A stretch of 64,000 bases of DNA from Erinaceus europaeus (GCF_950295315.1 NC_080172.1:118935635-118999634), one strand, 5' to 3'; shown: positions 11,533-20,375, counted from the stretch's first letter. The notes: generated by a model not told the origin, from the sequence alone. Program-made: numbers and translations.

Positions 11533-11890
11533 CTTTTTGGTGCCGTGTTCTAGGTGTTGTGTTCTAGATTTATAGAAAAGTTGCAGAAGGCTGGAGCCAT
11601 AGCATCATGGTTCTGCAAAAGACTCATTCTTGAGGCTCTGAGGTTCCAGGTTCAATCCCCAGCATCACCATGAACAAGAGAGGAACAGCAGTCAATCTCT
11701 CTCTCTTTAAAGTAAAGATAAGTAAAAAAGATTTTTTAAAAAGTCACAAAGACCACGGGAATAACAGTATCATCTCAGTCTGAGAAAGGGGCATCAATCC
11801 TCCCTTTAGGCCTCCCTCCCCTCCCAGTCGTGGGTCCTGTCCACACTCACCTGCTAACACCACCAGCACACAGAGCAGGGGCAGTTCCAT
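6040..11890 (-). CDS. PLA2G2D: Group IID secreted phospholipase A2 (four coding exons, whole gene span)
   Basis: This gene encodes a secreted, calcium-dependent phospholipase A2 that hydrolyses the sn-2 ester of glycerophospholipids; in other mammals it is known from lymphoid dendritic cells and macrophages. Joining exons 11851-11890, 9838-9982, 8485-8591 and 6040-6185 on the minus strand gives 438 nt, or 145 residues, the same length as human PLA2G2D. Residues 1-20 are a hydrophobic signal peptide. The calcium loop [11 protein letters not shown] lies at 44-54, the catalytic His-Asp pair at H67-D68 in the CCKVHDCCY motif, and the second active-site Asp at D112 in CACDKEV. The C-terminal cysteine extension typical of group II enzymes ends at C145. 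All splice sites are GT/AG and all reading phases join. The start codon has a purine at -3 and G at +4. [12 protein letters not shown] separates it from the IIA, IIE and IIF paralogues. No frameshift or early stop is seen, so it looks functional. Confidence 0.95.
6288..6595 (-). repeat. SINE-A copy in PLA2G2D intron 3
   Basis: Complete reverse-strand copy from the AAATTTATTTATT tail to a degraded head at CGCTCCTGCCCAGCTCCCC. Confidence 0.9.
6725..6850 (+). repeat. SINE-D copy in PLA2G2D intron 3
   Basis: Head GGGGAGACAGCACAGTG, B-box-like GGTTCAATCCCC and body CAGAGCTGAGCAGTGCCCTG. Confidence 0.8.
7035..7340 (+). repeat. SINE-E copy in PLA2G2D intron 3
   Basis: SINE-B-like body followed by the 3' module (GGAGCGGTGGATTCATAGTG) and an (AAT)n tract at 7317-7335. 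Confidence 0.8.
7341..7915. other. Unique PLA2G2D intron 3 sequence
   Basis: No exon or complete repeat is recognised; a GGGCGGGCGGGCAGG run lies near 7505. Confidence 0.45.
7918..8130 (-). repeat. SINE-B copy in PLA2G2D intron 3
   Basis: Reverse-strand copy with AGAGACAGAGAGAAATTGAG body and head ending GTGCGTCACCACCTGGCCCC. Confidence 0.88.
8485..8591 (-). CDS. PLA2G2D: PLA2G2D exon 3
   Basis: The exon is 107 nt, the usual size in the family. It encodes the catalytic helix with CCKVHDCCY (H67, D68) and runs to C97. The acceptor is TTCTTCAG and the donor GTGAGT. It includes the N-glycosylation sequon N89-L-S. Confidence 0.95.
8600..9297. other. Unique PLA2G2D intron 2 sequence
   Basis: Nothing recognisable beyond intronic sequence is seen between exon 3 and the L1 tail. 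Confidence 0.45.
9298..9410 (+). repeat. L1 3' end fragment in PLA2G2D intron 2
   Basis: The stretch GAAAACTGGGAAATGTTATGC through CCAGTAAAGAAATTAAC matches, in reverse, the L1 3' UTR seen at 28945-29060 and 46712-46800, and ends A-rich. It is severely 5'-truncated. Confidence 0.7.
9838..9982 (-). CDS. PLA2G2D: PLA2G2D exon 2
   Basis: The exon is 145 nt, the usual size for this exon in group II enzymes. It encodes the end of the signal peptide, the mature N-terminal helix (GILNLNKMV) and the calcium-binding loop. It is bounded by a CAG acceptor (minus strand ...CCCGGCAG) and a GTAACC donor. The donor splits the codon for W62. Confidence 0.95.
10290..10635 (-). repeat. SINE-A/E composite copy in PLA2G2D intron 1
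   Basis: A poly-T start is followed by the E module (CCACTGCTCCTGGAAGCC) and then a normal SINE-A body and head on the reverse strand. Confidence 0.82.
10680..10770. repeat. Pyrimidine microsatellite (CCTT/CT/CTTT)
   Basis: Successive CCTT, CT and CTTT runs make a nearly pure pyrimidine tract. Confidence 0.9.
10918..10953. repeat. CT microsatellite
   Basis: Seventeen or so CT units follow a SINE-D-like remnant (GCCAGGGCTCAAACCCGG). Confidence 0.9.
11272..11455. repeat. 45-bp tandem repeat in PLA2G2D intron 1
   Basis: About four copies of a unit containing GTGGGGCACGTACACCAG and GCAGAGCAGCGCTGCA lie end to end and run into a CA array. Confidence 0.9.
11455..11530. repeat. CA microsatellite
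   Basis: Two interrupted blocks (CACACACACAACACATG) lead into about 22 uninterrupted CA units. Confidence 0.93.
11590..11735 (+). repeat. SINE-D copy in PLA2G2D intron 1
   Basis: Head CATAGCATCATGGTTCTGCA, GGTTCAATCCCC box and an A-rich end. It lies about 115 bases inside intron 1. Confidence 0.75.
11851..11890 (-). CDS. PLA2G2D: PLA2G2D exon 1, coding part
   Basis: The exon holds the ATG and the first 13 codons plus one base. It encodes most of the hydrophobic signal peptide ([13 protein letters not shown]). The donor reads AG followed by GTGAGTGTGG on the minus strand. The 5' UTR continues upstream for an undetermined length. Confidence 0.93.
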
Positions 11891-11924
11891 GATTCCGGCA
11901 GAGAGAGAGCAGGGAACAGCCACT

Positions 11925-11970
11925 GGAAGTCCCCTTCCTATACCACTTATATCAGCAGCACCCACCCCTC
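11925..11970 (-). promoter_or_regulatory. Candidate PLA2G2D proximal promoter (TATA-like box and kappaB-like site)
   Basis: Read on the minus strand, ATATAAG at 11946-11952 lies about 56 bases upstream of the ATG, and GGGGACTTCC at 11925-11934, a perfect GGGRNNYYCC match, lies between it and the ATG. The closeness of both motifs to the signal-peptide exon suggests a short 5' UTR. This is motif matching only; the transcription start is not known. Confidence 0.45.
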
Positions 11971-11999
11971 CCACCTCGGAATGAAAACTCTGCTTCTGT

Positions 12000-12210
12000 T
12001 TCCTCTTTTCTGACTCTGGAAATATGTTAATGCTTAATATTCACTACTACTTATTTATAAGGTTTGATATTTTTATTATGTAATATAGGTAATGTAATAC
12101 AATGTGTAATAAAATTGATTTTTTATTATATTACTTAATTAATGTTATATAATATGATTAATGTTTAATATTTTAATTACTTTTTGTTTGCAAAATAAAT
12201 ACACTTAGTA
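12000..12210. other. AT-rich block upstream of PLA2G2D
   Basis: More than 80% A/T by eye from about 12020 to 12190, with many TTAATATT-like words. No coding signal is present. Confidence 0.6.
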
Positions 12211-12214
12211 TAAG

Positions 12215-12425
12215 GGTGGAGAGGCAGCATAATGGTTATGCAAAAAAAACCACCTTCAGATTCGAGGCTCCAAAGTCGCAGGTTCATTCCCCCTCACAAG
12301 CATAAGCCAAAGCTGAGTAGTGCTCTGATTTAAAAATAAAAGTCAATAGATAAATTTTTTCCTCTTTCTCTCTACCTACCTCCTCTCAATTTCTCTCTGT
12401 CCTATCAAACGAATAAATAGACAAA
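12215..12425 (+). repeat. SINE-D copy
   Basis: Head GGCAGCATAATGGTTATGCA and a body with AAGCTGAGTAGTGCTCTG. Confidence 0.82.
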
Positions 12426-12434
12426 TACTTTTTT

Positions 12435-12600
12435 AGAGAGTGGGGAGGCCAGGCGGTCTTGCCCCACATTGAGCACACACACACACACACACACACACAC
12501 TATGATGCACAAAGGCCCCACAGGCAGCAAAGTAGTGCTCGTTCTTTCTCCCTCTCTATCCCCCTTCCCCCTCAATCTCTCTCTGTCATGGAAAATAGTA
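12435..12600 (+). repeat. Degraded SINE-B copy with internal CA repeat
   Basis: GGCCAGGCGGTCTTGCC head, CA array at 12474-12500 replacing the middle of the head, then the pyrimidine body. Confidence 0.65.
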
Positions 12601-12689
12601 TATTATATAAATCTTGAAGAAATTCATTCGGTATAGGAGACTTGGAAAACACAAGCAATAAAAGGAATTTTCTAAATCACCTGGGAGGG

Positions 12690-12860
12690 CCGAGGAGAGG
12701 CAGCATACCAGTTACACAAAACACTTGCATGTGTGAGAGACTCTGAGGTCCCAGGTTCAATCCCCAGCATCGCCGTAAACCAGAGCTGAACAGGACTCTG
12801 GTCTCTCTATCTCCCTGTATCTTTCTCTCTGTGTCACTGCCATTTAAAAAATGACCTCCC
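12690..12860 (+). repeat. SINE-D copy
   Basis: GGCAGCATACCAGTTACACA head and GGTTCAATCCCCAGCATCGC box. Confidence 0.8.
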
Positions 12861-13117
12861 TGGGCAGACACCCTCACCCATGTGTCCTGGAGCTTCCCCT
12901 CCCCAGAGCCCTGCCCCACTAGGGACAGACAGACACAGGCTGGGGGTGTGGATCCACCTGCCAACATCCATGTCCAGCGGAGAAGCAATGACAGAAGCCA
13001 GAGCTCCCACCTGCTGCTCCCCATAATGATCCTGGATTCATGCCCCCAGAGGGATAAAGAACAGGGAAGCTTCCAATGGAGGGGATGGGACACGGAGCTC
13101 TGGAGGTGGGAGCTGTG
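12860..13117 (+). repeat. R3 LINE-3'-UTR-like copy
   Basis: Contains GCCCCACTAGGGACAGACAG, CCAACATCCATGTCCAGCGG and CAGAGGGATAAAGAACAGGG. Instead of the usual R3 end it switches at about 13117 to the 3' half of a SINE-B. Confidence 0.75.
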
Positions 13118-13235
13118 TTCCACAAGTGGTGAAGCAGGACTGCAGGTGTCTCTCTGTCTCTTTTCCTCTCTGTCTCCCCCTTCCCTCTCAATTTCTCTCT
13201 GTCTCTACCCAATAATAATGGATAACAATTTTTAA
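13118..13235 (+). repeat. 3' half of a SINE-B
   Basis: Starts at CACAAGTGGTGAAGCAGG and ends CCCAATAATAATGG. It joins the preceding R3 copy directly, so one has been truncated against the other. Confidence 0.75.
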
Positions 13236-13532
13236 AATAGTAATGCTCGAGGCTAGATCTCAGATCATGTCCAGAGCTGTTTTCTAGGGTATATTCCTAA
13301 AGTGGACGTGCTAAGTCAACACACATAGAGACAAAGAAAGTAGAGTGTGTTGGCACCTTTGCAGCAGATGCGTCTCCCCTCCTGGTTACTCATGAGACCA
13401 CTGTCGAGATTAAAGGCGTGGACCCAGCTACCCAGAGTGGAGGGCTGATTCGAGGTCCCACAAAAGCATCTTGGAATGGTAGAGCAGGGTGACCAGCCTC
13501 CCCTCACAGAGTGGGGAGTCCCCACCACGGCT

Positions 13533-13780
13533 GCTCTGCAGTGAGGCCAGGTCCTAGAGAGGCCGCAGGAGGGCTTGTGATGACATTTTTAAGTGTTTTT
13601 TTTTAATATTTATTTATTTCATTTTTGTTGCCTTTGTTGTTTTTATTGTTGTAGTTATTATTGTTGTTGATGTCATCATTGTTGGATAAGACAGAGAGAA
13701 ATGGAGAGAGGAGGGGAAGACAGAGAGGGGGAGAGAAAGACAGACACCTGCAGACCTGCTTCACCGCCTGTGAAGCAACT
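13533..13780. repeat. Inverted duplication, left arm
   Basis: About 55 bases of non-repeat DNA plus most of the adjacent SINE-A are repeated in reverse orientation at about 17660-17915. Confidence 0.85.
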
Positions 13781-13880
13781 CCCCTGCAGGTGGGGAGCTG
13801 GGGGCTCGAACTGGGATCTTTACTGGTCCTTTCGCTTTGTGCCATGTGTGCTTAACCTGTTGCACTACTGCCCGACTCCC
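13590..13880 (-). repeat. SINE-A copy
   Basis: Reverse-strand copy with target duplication TGTGATGACATTTTT (13577-13591 and about 13881-13895). It carries private variants GGATAAGACAGAG and TGCCTTTGTTGTTTTTATTG that recur in the inverted copy at 17.7 kb. Confidence 0.92.
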
Positions 13881-14079
13881 TGTGATGACATTTTTGATGG
13901 CAGTGACCAGTGATGGTGGAGAGAGGGATCTTTACAGGTCTAGGCCCATCATGTCTGTGTGGGATTCCAGGGATTCCCTGACTAGAGCCCCAGGTGGCCT
14001 GGTGTTGGCCAAAAAGGCCATCATTAAGTGAGCCAGTCTCTTGCCTTTCCCAGATTTTGTAGTGCTTTATCTGACAAGG

Positions 14080-14560
14080 TTAGACTTGGAGTGACTGAGG
14101 ATGTGAAGACTCCTAGTTTCATCTGCTCAATTCCTGCCTTTGGGTTCCTGTTTATTAGACAATTTGTCTTGCTTTATATCTCACTGACTTTCAGCCACCA
14201 AGTTGCAGATGCTGCCATGATGCCAACCTATCCTCCCTGGACACTCTCACCATGTGTCCTGGAACCTCCCCTCCCCAGAGCCCTGCCCCACTAGGGACAG
14301 ACAGACATAGGCTGGGGGTGTGGATCCACCTGCCAACACCCATGTCCAATGGGGAAGCAATGACAGAAGCCAGAACTCCCACCTTCTGCTCCCCATAATG
14401 ATCCTGGATTCATGCTCCCAGAGGGATAAAGAACAGGGAAGCTTCCAATGGAGGGGATGGGACATGGAGCTCTGGAGGTGGGATCTGTGTGGGATTGTAC
14501 CACTATGATCTTACAATCTTGTCAATCATTATTAAAGAACTAATAACACATTTTTAAAAA
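14080..14560 (+). repeat. R3 LINE-3'-UTR-like copy, long version
   Basis: Begins near GACTCCTAGTTTCATCTGC, a part also visible at the window's right end, and runs through CAGAGGGATAAAGAACAGGG to an end at ACCACTATGATCTTACAATC. Confidence 0.78.
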
Positions 14561-14790
14561 TCATCTCAGACATGATTTGACACAAAAGCTCTACTAACAC
14601 TCTCTCACGGTTAATGCAGAGCCTGCGGGTTTTGGAAACTGATTTTCACTGCAGCCTGTCAGGCGGTTGTTTGAGGACCTGACAGCTGACTGATGTGCTG
14701 CTGCTGAGTTCCCTTCCACACAGTCAGCCGGCGTCACATGCGCCCTCCCCGCACAGCTGCTCTCATTCCCTCTTGTGCTGCACCCAGGAA
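14561..14790. other. Unique sequence
   Basis: No exon or repeat is recognised. Confidence 0.45.
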
Positions 14791-15168
14791 TTCCTATTTT
14801 ATTTTATTTTATTTTATTTTGTTTTGTTTTGTTTTACTTTATTTTATTTTATTTAATTTATTTGCCTCCAGGATTATAGCTGGGTCTTCGTACCTGCATT
14901 CTAAGTCCACTGCTCCTGGAGGCCATTTTTCCCATTTTGTTGCCCTTGTTGTTATTGCTGTTGTTGTTGGATAGGACAGAGAGAAATGGAGAGAGGAGGG
15001 GAAGACAGAGAGGGGGAGAGAAAGACAGACACCTGCAGACCTGCTTCACTGCCTGTGAAGCGACTCCCCTGCAGGCAGGGAACTGGGGGCTCGAACCAGG
15101 ATCCTTAAGCCGGTCCTTGTGCTTTGCGCCACGTGTGCTTAGCCCGCTGTGCTACTGCCTGGCTCCTA
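14791..15168 (-). repeat. SINE-A/E composite with TTTTA microsatellite tail
   Basis: A (TTTTA/TTTTG)n run at 14796-14858 is the expanded tail. The E module (CCACTGCTCCTGGAGGCC) and a SINE-A body and head follow on the reverse strand. Confidence 0.88.
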
Positions 15169-15179
15169 GAATTTCTTTT

Positions 15180-15300
15180 TTAAAAAATATTTATTTATTA
15201 CTGGATAGATACAGAGTGAAATTGAGAGGGCAGGGGGAGATAGAGAAGGCCCAACTCCACAGCAGCTCCACTGGGACCCAGCCGCTCAGCTCCATGTTAT
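15180..15300 (-). repeat. SINE-B fragment
   Basis: Only the tail and the AGAGTGAAATTGAGAGG part remain; the head is absent. Confidence 0.6.
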
Positions 15301-15499
15301 CTGTTTCACTAAACGGAGACCTGGAGTGACAAGAGTAGATACCCAGAGGCTCCTTTGGAATATGAGAGAAGGAATATTTTAGTTAAATTCCAAAGGGCCT
15401 GTGGCTATACTAGTTGGTTTTTTTTTTTTTTTTTCCTTTTTCTCTTTGCCTCTGAGCCTGAAATCTGATATGCCAGTGGGTCCAAGTTATTGTCTGGGG

Positions 15500-15745
15500 A
15501 GATGATATCATGTCAACACCCATGTTCAGCGGGGAAGCAATGACAGAAGCCAGACCTTCCACCTTCTGCATCCCACAATGACCCTGGGTCCATACTCCCA
15601 GAGGGATAAAGAATAGGAAAGCTATCAGGGGAGGGGAGGGGACACGGAGTTCTGGTGGTGGGAATTGTGTGGAGTTGTACCCCTCTTATTCTATGGTTTA
15701 GTCAATGTTTCCTTTTTATAAATAAAAAAATTATATAAAAAAAGA
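15500..15745 (+). repeat. R3 copy with complete 3' end
   Basis: Contains CAGAGGGATAAAGAATAGG and GTTCTGGTGGTGGGAATTG and ends at CCTTTTTATAAATAAAAAAA, so the A-rich terminus is preserved. Confidence 0.82.
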
Positions 15746-16075
15746 ATATGAGAGAAGACATGTGAACAGGGTTTGCACCATAGCCAGAGGCCACTGCCAT
15801 CACCACCACCATATCCGCCGGTGCATCTCTGACTACACGAATTGGTTTCTTTGGTTTCTTTGGTTTTAACTCAGCAGCTACTAAGCCCACCCGACTCTGC
15901 CTCTTACGCTAGTACCCTGCTCTCCTCCAGAGACTCCGTCTGGAACTTTCTGACATCCGCTTTGCTCCTACTTGACGTTACTTGGAATCCAGGACAGTGG
16001 TTGTTTCCATAGCTTCCCGGCTGAATTCAACCATGGAGGTAATTTCTGGATCTATTGCTAATGATTATTTTTTTC
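15746..16075. other. Unique sequence
   Basis: No exon is recognised. A minus-strand stretch reading KPKKPKKP comes from a TTTGGTTTC repeat and is not taken as coding. Confidence 0.45.
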
Positions 16076-16079
16076 TTTC

Positions 16080-16275
16080 TTCTTTTTAAAATTTATTTAT
16101 TTGTTATTGGGTAGACACAGAGAGTAATTGAGAGGGGAGAAGGAGAGAGAGAGAGACAGAGAGACGCCTGCAGCCCTGCTTCACCACTTGTGAAGCTTCC
16201 CCCCTGCAGGTGGGGACCAGGGGCTTGAACCTGGGTCCTTGTGAACTGTGTGCTACCATCCCCCTAGTCCTTATT
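16080..16275 (-). repeat. SINE-B copy
   Basis: Reverse-strand body GACACAGAGAGTAATTGAG and a degraded head GTGCTACCATCCCCCTAG. Confidence 0.85.
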
Positions 16276-16289
16276 TCTACTGATTTTCC

Positions 16290-16470
16290 TGGATTTTATT
16301 AACGATTTACAAGATTACAAAATCAAAGGGGTACAATTCCACCCTGCTGTCAGCACCAGAGTTCCGTGTCCCCTCCCCTCCACTGGGAGCCGCTCTGGCT
16401 CTCCCAAGCCCACAGACACGGGCTGGTGATGATTTCTGTAAGGGTCTGTTTATCTCTCTCTTTAGGTTCA
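16290..16470 (-). repeat. R3 fragment
   Basis: Reverse-strand terminus (AACGATTTACAAGATTACAA, CACCAGAGTTCCGTGTCCC), with other R3 words such as TTTAGGTTCATGATTAGTCA nearby. Confidence 0.55.
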
Positions 16471-16494
16471 TGATTAGTCAACGACTTATCTATT

Positions 16495-16780
16495 TTTTAA
16501 AAATATTTTATTTATTTATTCCCTTTTTGTTGCCCTTGTTGTTTTATTGTTGTAGTTATTATTGTTGTCATTGTTGTTGGATAGGACAGAGAGAAATGGA
16601 GAGAGGAGGGGAAGACAGAGGGAGGGAGAGAAAGATAGACACCTGCAGACCTGCTTCACCACTTGTGAGGTGACTCCCCTGCAGGTGGGGAGACAGGGCT
16701 CGAACCAGGATCCTTGCTCCGGTCCTTGTTCTTAGCGCCACCTGCGCTTAACCCTCTGCGCTACAGCCCGACCCCCGACT
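16495..16780 (-). repeat. SINE-A copy
   Basis: Reverse-strand full-length copy. ACTTATCTATTTTTAAA flanks both sides (16481 and 16778) as a target duplication. Confidence 0.9.
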
Positions 16781-17300
16781 TATCTATTTTTAAAGGGTGT
16801 TTTCTTTAAATTTCCACAAGTGAAATTGCTGGGTAAGATGTATTTTTAGCCTTCTTCTTGTCTCTGAAGTTTGCAGGAATCTGGAAATCCCCTTTCTGCT
16901 GCTTCCTTCAGCTGCACCCGTGTAGCCACTGGGCCTGGGCCCAAGCTGCATCCCGTGGGCGACAGAGGGAAGCCAAGTGAGTCCCCTGCACTGGGCTCGG
17001 CAGTGGTCCCACCCGTCCCCAGGCAGGGAGAGGAAGACTCGCAGCCCAGACTAGAGAGGGTCACGCCCAGGGCGCTGAGGAGACAGCGGGAGTCTCTGTG
17101 GGAAGGGGCGTAGGAAAAGATGTGGCTCGGGGAGTGGCTTTCACACCTCTACCAGAGGACGCCAAGGGCTTCACTTCAGATTCTGAAGATTTCCGAGTCT
17201 TCAGGGCAAAGTAACCTGTGTCCTAGAACAGATTTCACAGATCACCAGCGAGGGTCTGGGCCTCCACGCTGACCTTCTGCAACAGATGAGACATTGTGCC
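16781..17300. other. Unique sequence
   Basis: GC-rich unique DNA in which no exon is recognised. Confidence 0.45.
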
Positions 17301-17306
17301 TGGGGT

Positions 17307-17470
17307 CACTACCTACTGCCCCAGCCAGCACAGGAGGAGGAGAGGGGCACTACCCACTGCCCCACCCAGCACAGGAGGAGGAGAGGGAGCACAGCCCACT
17401 ACCACACCCAGCACAGGAGGAGGAGGGGGAGCACTGCCCACTGCCCCACACAGCACAGGAGGAGGGGGAG
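17307..17470. repeat. Minisatellite, unit about 50 bp
   Basis: Four copies of a unit built on CAGCACAGGAGGAGGAGAGG and CACTGCCCACTGCCCCAC. Confidence 0.88.
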
Positions 17471-17639
17471 GAGGCTGCCAGAGCTTGGCCCCTGGTCTCC
17501 TGCCTCATGGGCCCTGGCATGAGCCACCCCCCAGCCTGCCATTTTCCCTCCTTCCTCTGTGCAAAGCCTCAGACACTGCAGTGACCCCAACCCCTGAGCT
17601 CCCTACAGGATGAAGCTTGACAGCCAGGACATTTTAAGG

Positions 17640-17840
17640 GTTCAAGCCCTGGTCCCACCTGACGGGGGAGTCGCCTCACAGGCGGTGAAGCAGGTCTGCA
17701 GGTGTCTGTCTTTCTCTCCCCCTCTCTGTCTTCCCCTCCTCTCTCCATTTCTCTCTGTCTTATCCAACAATGATGACATCAACAACAATAATAACTAGAA
17801 CAATAAAAACAACAAAGGCAACAAAAATGAAATAAATAAA
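17640..17840 (+). repeat. SINE-A copy within the inverted duplication
   Basis: Head is largely missing or altered (CCCACCTGACGGGGGAGTCG). The body shares private variants with the copy at 13590-13880. Confidence 0.85.
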
Positions 17841-17915
17841 TATTTTAAAAAACACTTAAAAATGTCATCACAAACCCTCCTGCGGCCTCTCTAGGACCTG
17901 GCCTCACTGCAGAGC
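17660..17915. repeat. Inverted duplication, right arm
   Basis: Reverse complement of the left arm, including the unique flank (CCTCCTGCGGCCTCTCTAGG) and SINE-A private variants. Beyond 17915 an unrelated SINE-A 3' fragment begins. Confidence 0.85.
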
Positions 17916-17917
17916 TC

Positions 17918-18002
17918 CTTTCCAACAATGACGACATCAATAATAACTATGACAATAAATCAACAAGGGCAACAAAAGGAAATAAATAAATATTTTAAAA
18001 AG
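17918..18002 (+). repeat. SINE-A 3' fragment
   Basis: Starts abruptly at TCCAACAATGACGACATC and ends AAATAAATATTTTAAAAAG. Confidence 0.8.
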
Positions 18003-18124
18003 AACTTGAATATTAAGAAACACAATATATCACATATTCCTCAGTGGTTGAGATCTGAGTTACCAAGGCAGAAAACAATGCTGATGAAAATAAAATACAG
18101 ATGTTCCTTGGTTTTTTAATCAAA

Positions 18125-18340
18125 TGAATATATTTTTATTTATTAACTTATTTACTGGATAGAGCCAGAAAGAAATTGAGAGGAAGGGGGAGACAGAAGA
18201 GAGACAGGGAGACCCCTGCAGCCCTGCGTCACCACTTGTGAAGCTTTTCCCTTGCAGGTGGGACCAGGGCTTGAACCCGGGTCTTTGTGCCCTGTGATGT
18301 GTGCACTTGAGCAGGTATGTCCCCGCCTGGCCCCAAGTTT
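18125..18340 (-). repeat. SINE-B copy
   Basis: Reverse-strand copy from TTTATTTATTAACTTATTTAC to CCCCGCCTGGCCCC. Confidence 0.87.
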
Positions 18341-18449
18341 TATTTTATTTATTTCAAAAGAAAGGTATAACAAGAAAGACTATGTATTGAACTCAGGCCG
18401 ACTGCTTGTAAGTCCATTGCTTTACCCAGTGACCTACCCGTCTCTTCTC

Positions 18450-19345
18450 CTGTGCCGTTTCAGTACCAGCACGTCAACAAGACACAGCTTGGCGATACGA
18501 GAATCCGGCGTGAAGCCCAGCCAGTCTATCTTGGCGTTGCTCTCGATCGCACTCTGTCATTTCACGAACATCTCATAAAAACTGCAGCAAAGGTGGGCGC
18601 GAGGAATCACATCATTGCAAGACTGGCCAGCTCCTCATGGGGCGCGAGCGCTTCCACACTATGATCATCCTCTCTGGCATTATGCTATTCCACTGCAGAA
18701 TACTGTGCCCCAGGATGGTTCCGTAGCCCCCATGTCCACTTGGTCGATTCCAAATTATATTCCTCCATGAGGATCATTTCTGGAACCATCTGTTCCACCC
18801 CCCGGTTCCATGGCTGCCAGTTCTTAGCAACATCGCCCCGCCAGATATTCGTCGGGATGCGGCATCATCTAAGTTCATTTCCCACGTCTACGCTCGACCG
18901 GACCTGCCAATATACGCGGATATCTTCGCCCACCCTGTCCAACGCTTGACGTCTCGTCACCCAATCTGGTCCCCTATGCCTACACTGAACTTCTCTGTTC
19001 CAGTCTCTTGGAAACAGAGTTGGCAGTCAGCTGAGGTAAAGAGCAAACACCTCATCGCAGACCCCTGCAAGCGTCAACCCGGCTTTGACCTAGCACGTTA
19101 TGATCGGGCCCTCCTCAATCACTATGGAACAGGCCATGGCCGGTTCGCCGCTATGTTCCATCGCTGGGGAGCCAGAGACGACCCGAACTGCCCCTGCGGC
19201 TCCAGACAGACTATGACCCACATAGTCAACGACTGCCACCTCTCCAGATTCAAAGGAGGTCTCGAAACTTGACATCAGGCTCAACCTGACGCTGTTGACT
19301 GGCTACGGAAGCAGGGCAAACGCTAGAAGAAGAAGAACAAGACAC
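18450..19345 (+). mobile_element. Vingi-type non-LTR retrotransposon, 5'-truncated and decayed 3' part
   Basis: Three broken reading frames encode the end of a reverse transcriptase and the downstream domain. YLGVALDRTLSFHEHL (near 18520) is a thumb-type motif. DIFAHPVQRLTSRHPIWSP (near 18920) follows. A cysteine-histidine motif with CPCGSRQTMTHIVNDC lies near 19190-19240, and the frame ends in VDWLRKQGKR with a stop near 19328 and an (AGA)n tail at 19326-19341. The frame shifts near 18665 and 18800-18830, so the copy is dead. The motifs fit the Ingi/Vingi group; Vingi was described as a recently expanded family in hedgehogs. The assignment rests on motif memory, not a search. Confidence 0.8.
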
Positions 19346-19885
19346 AACCACACGCAGCAGGGCCCTCGCACACATGTGGGGCCAGAACACGAGCGGACAG
19401 GAAGCACAGGTGAGGCAGGGCTCGCACGGCCTCCCCACACGGACCCTTCTGGGCTTTTGCTGGGCCAGGCAGCTGCGTCAGTGAGGGGGGCAGTGGCCGG
19501 AGGGGCAGGGAGTCAGACATGGAGGGCGCCATTGCTGTTCCTTTTCTGGGAACGAGTCTTGGTTGCATTGCTGTGACAGTCATCCTGCCTCTGTTCCTAG
19601 AGGCAGTCAGCAGATGGCCAGGGGACGGTGGCCATGCAGACACCTGGCTTCTGTCTCCACGGCAACATCAGAGACAGCAGGGTGTGAACAGGGCTTGCGC
19701 AGCAGAGAAGACTCCGGCCTGCATGGCAACCACGTGTGGCTGTATAGCTAATAACGGTTTCACCTTCACCTCACGCCTCTGTTGTCCTGAGCCTCAGGGT
19801 CTCCCTCTGAAAGACTGGGGCCACCAGAGCAAGCGCTACAGACTGTGAGGATTACCAGTGCTGTGTTCTCAGAAAAGTCAAGACT
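19346..19885. other. Unique sequence
   Basis: GC-rich; no exon is recognised. CACGGCAACATCAG and CATGGCAACCACG are lone X-box half sites with no promoter context. Confidence 0.4.
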
Positions 19886-19887
19886 TA

Positions 19888-20068
19888 CATTTCTTTCTTT
19901 TTTATTATTTATTTATTTTTAAATATTATATTTATTCATGAGAAAGAGGAGGAGAGAGAGAGAAAGAACCAGACATCACTCTGGTACATGTGCTGCCGGG
20001 GATTGAACTGGGGACCTCACACTTGAGAGTCCAGTGCTTTATCCACCGCACCACCTCCTAGATCACTT
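19888..20068 (-). repeat. SINE-C copy
   Basis: Reverse strand: CATGTGCTGCCGGGGATTGA and GTCCAGTGCTTTATCCACCG match the same family as 43697-43880. Confidence 0.85.
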
Positions 20069-20069
20069 C

Positions 20070-20375
20070 TTTTTATTTTTTATAATTTTTAAATATTTAT
20101 TTATTTACTTATTCCCTTTTGTTGCCCTTGTTTGATTGTTGTAGTTATTATTTTTGCTAATGATGTCGTTGTTGTTGGACGGGACAGAGAGAAATGGAGA
20201 GAGGAGGGGAAGACAGAGAGGGGGAGAGAAAGACAGACACCTGCAGACCTGCTTCACCGCCTGTGAAGTGACTCTCCTGCAGGTGGGGAGCCGGGGGCTC
20301 AACCCGGGATCCTTATGCCGGTCCTTGCGCTTCATGCCACCTGCGCTTAACCTGCTGCGCTACCACCTGACCTCC
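20070..20375 (-). repeat. SINE-A copy
   Basis: Reverse-strand full-length copy directly abutting the SINE-C. Confidence 0.9.

Noticed and set aside
11023..11567. Overlapping histidine/threonine-rich frames over 11.0-11.6 kb
   Set aside because: They come from the 45-bp repeat and CA array inside PLA2G2D intron 1.
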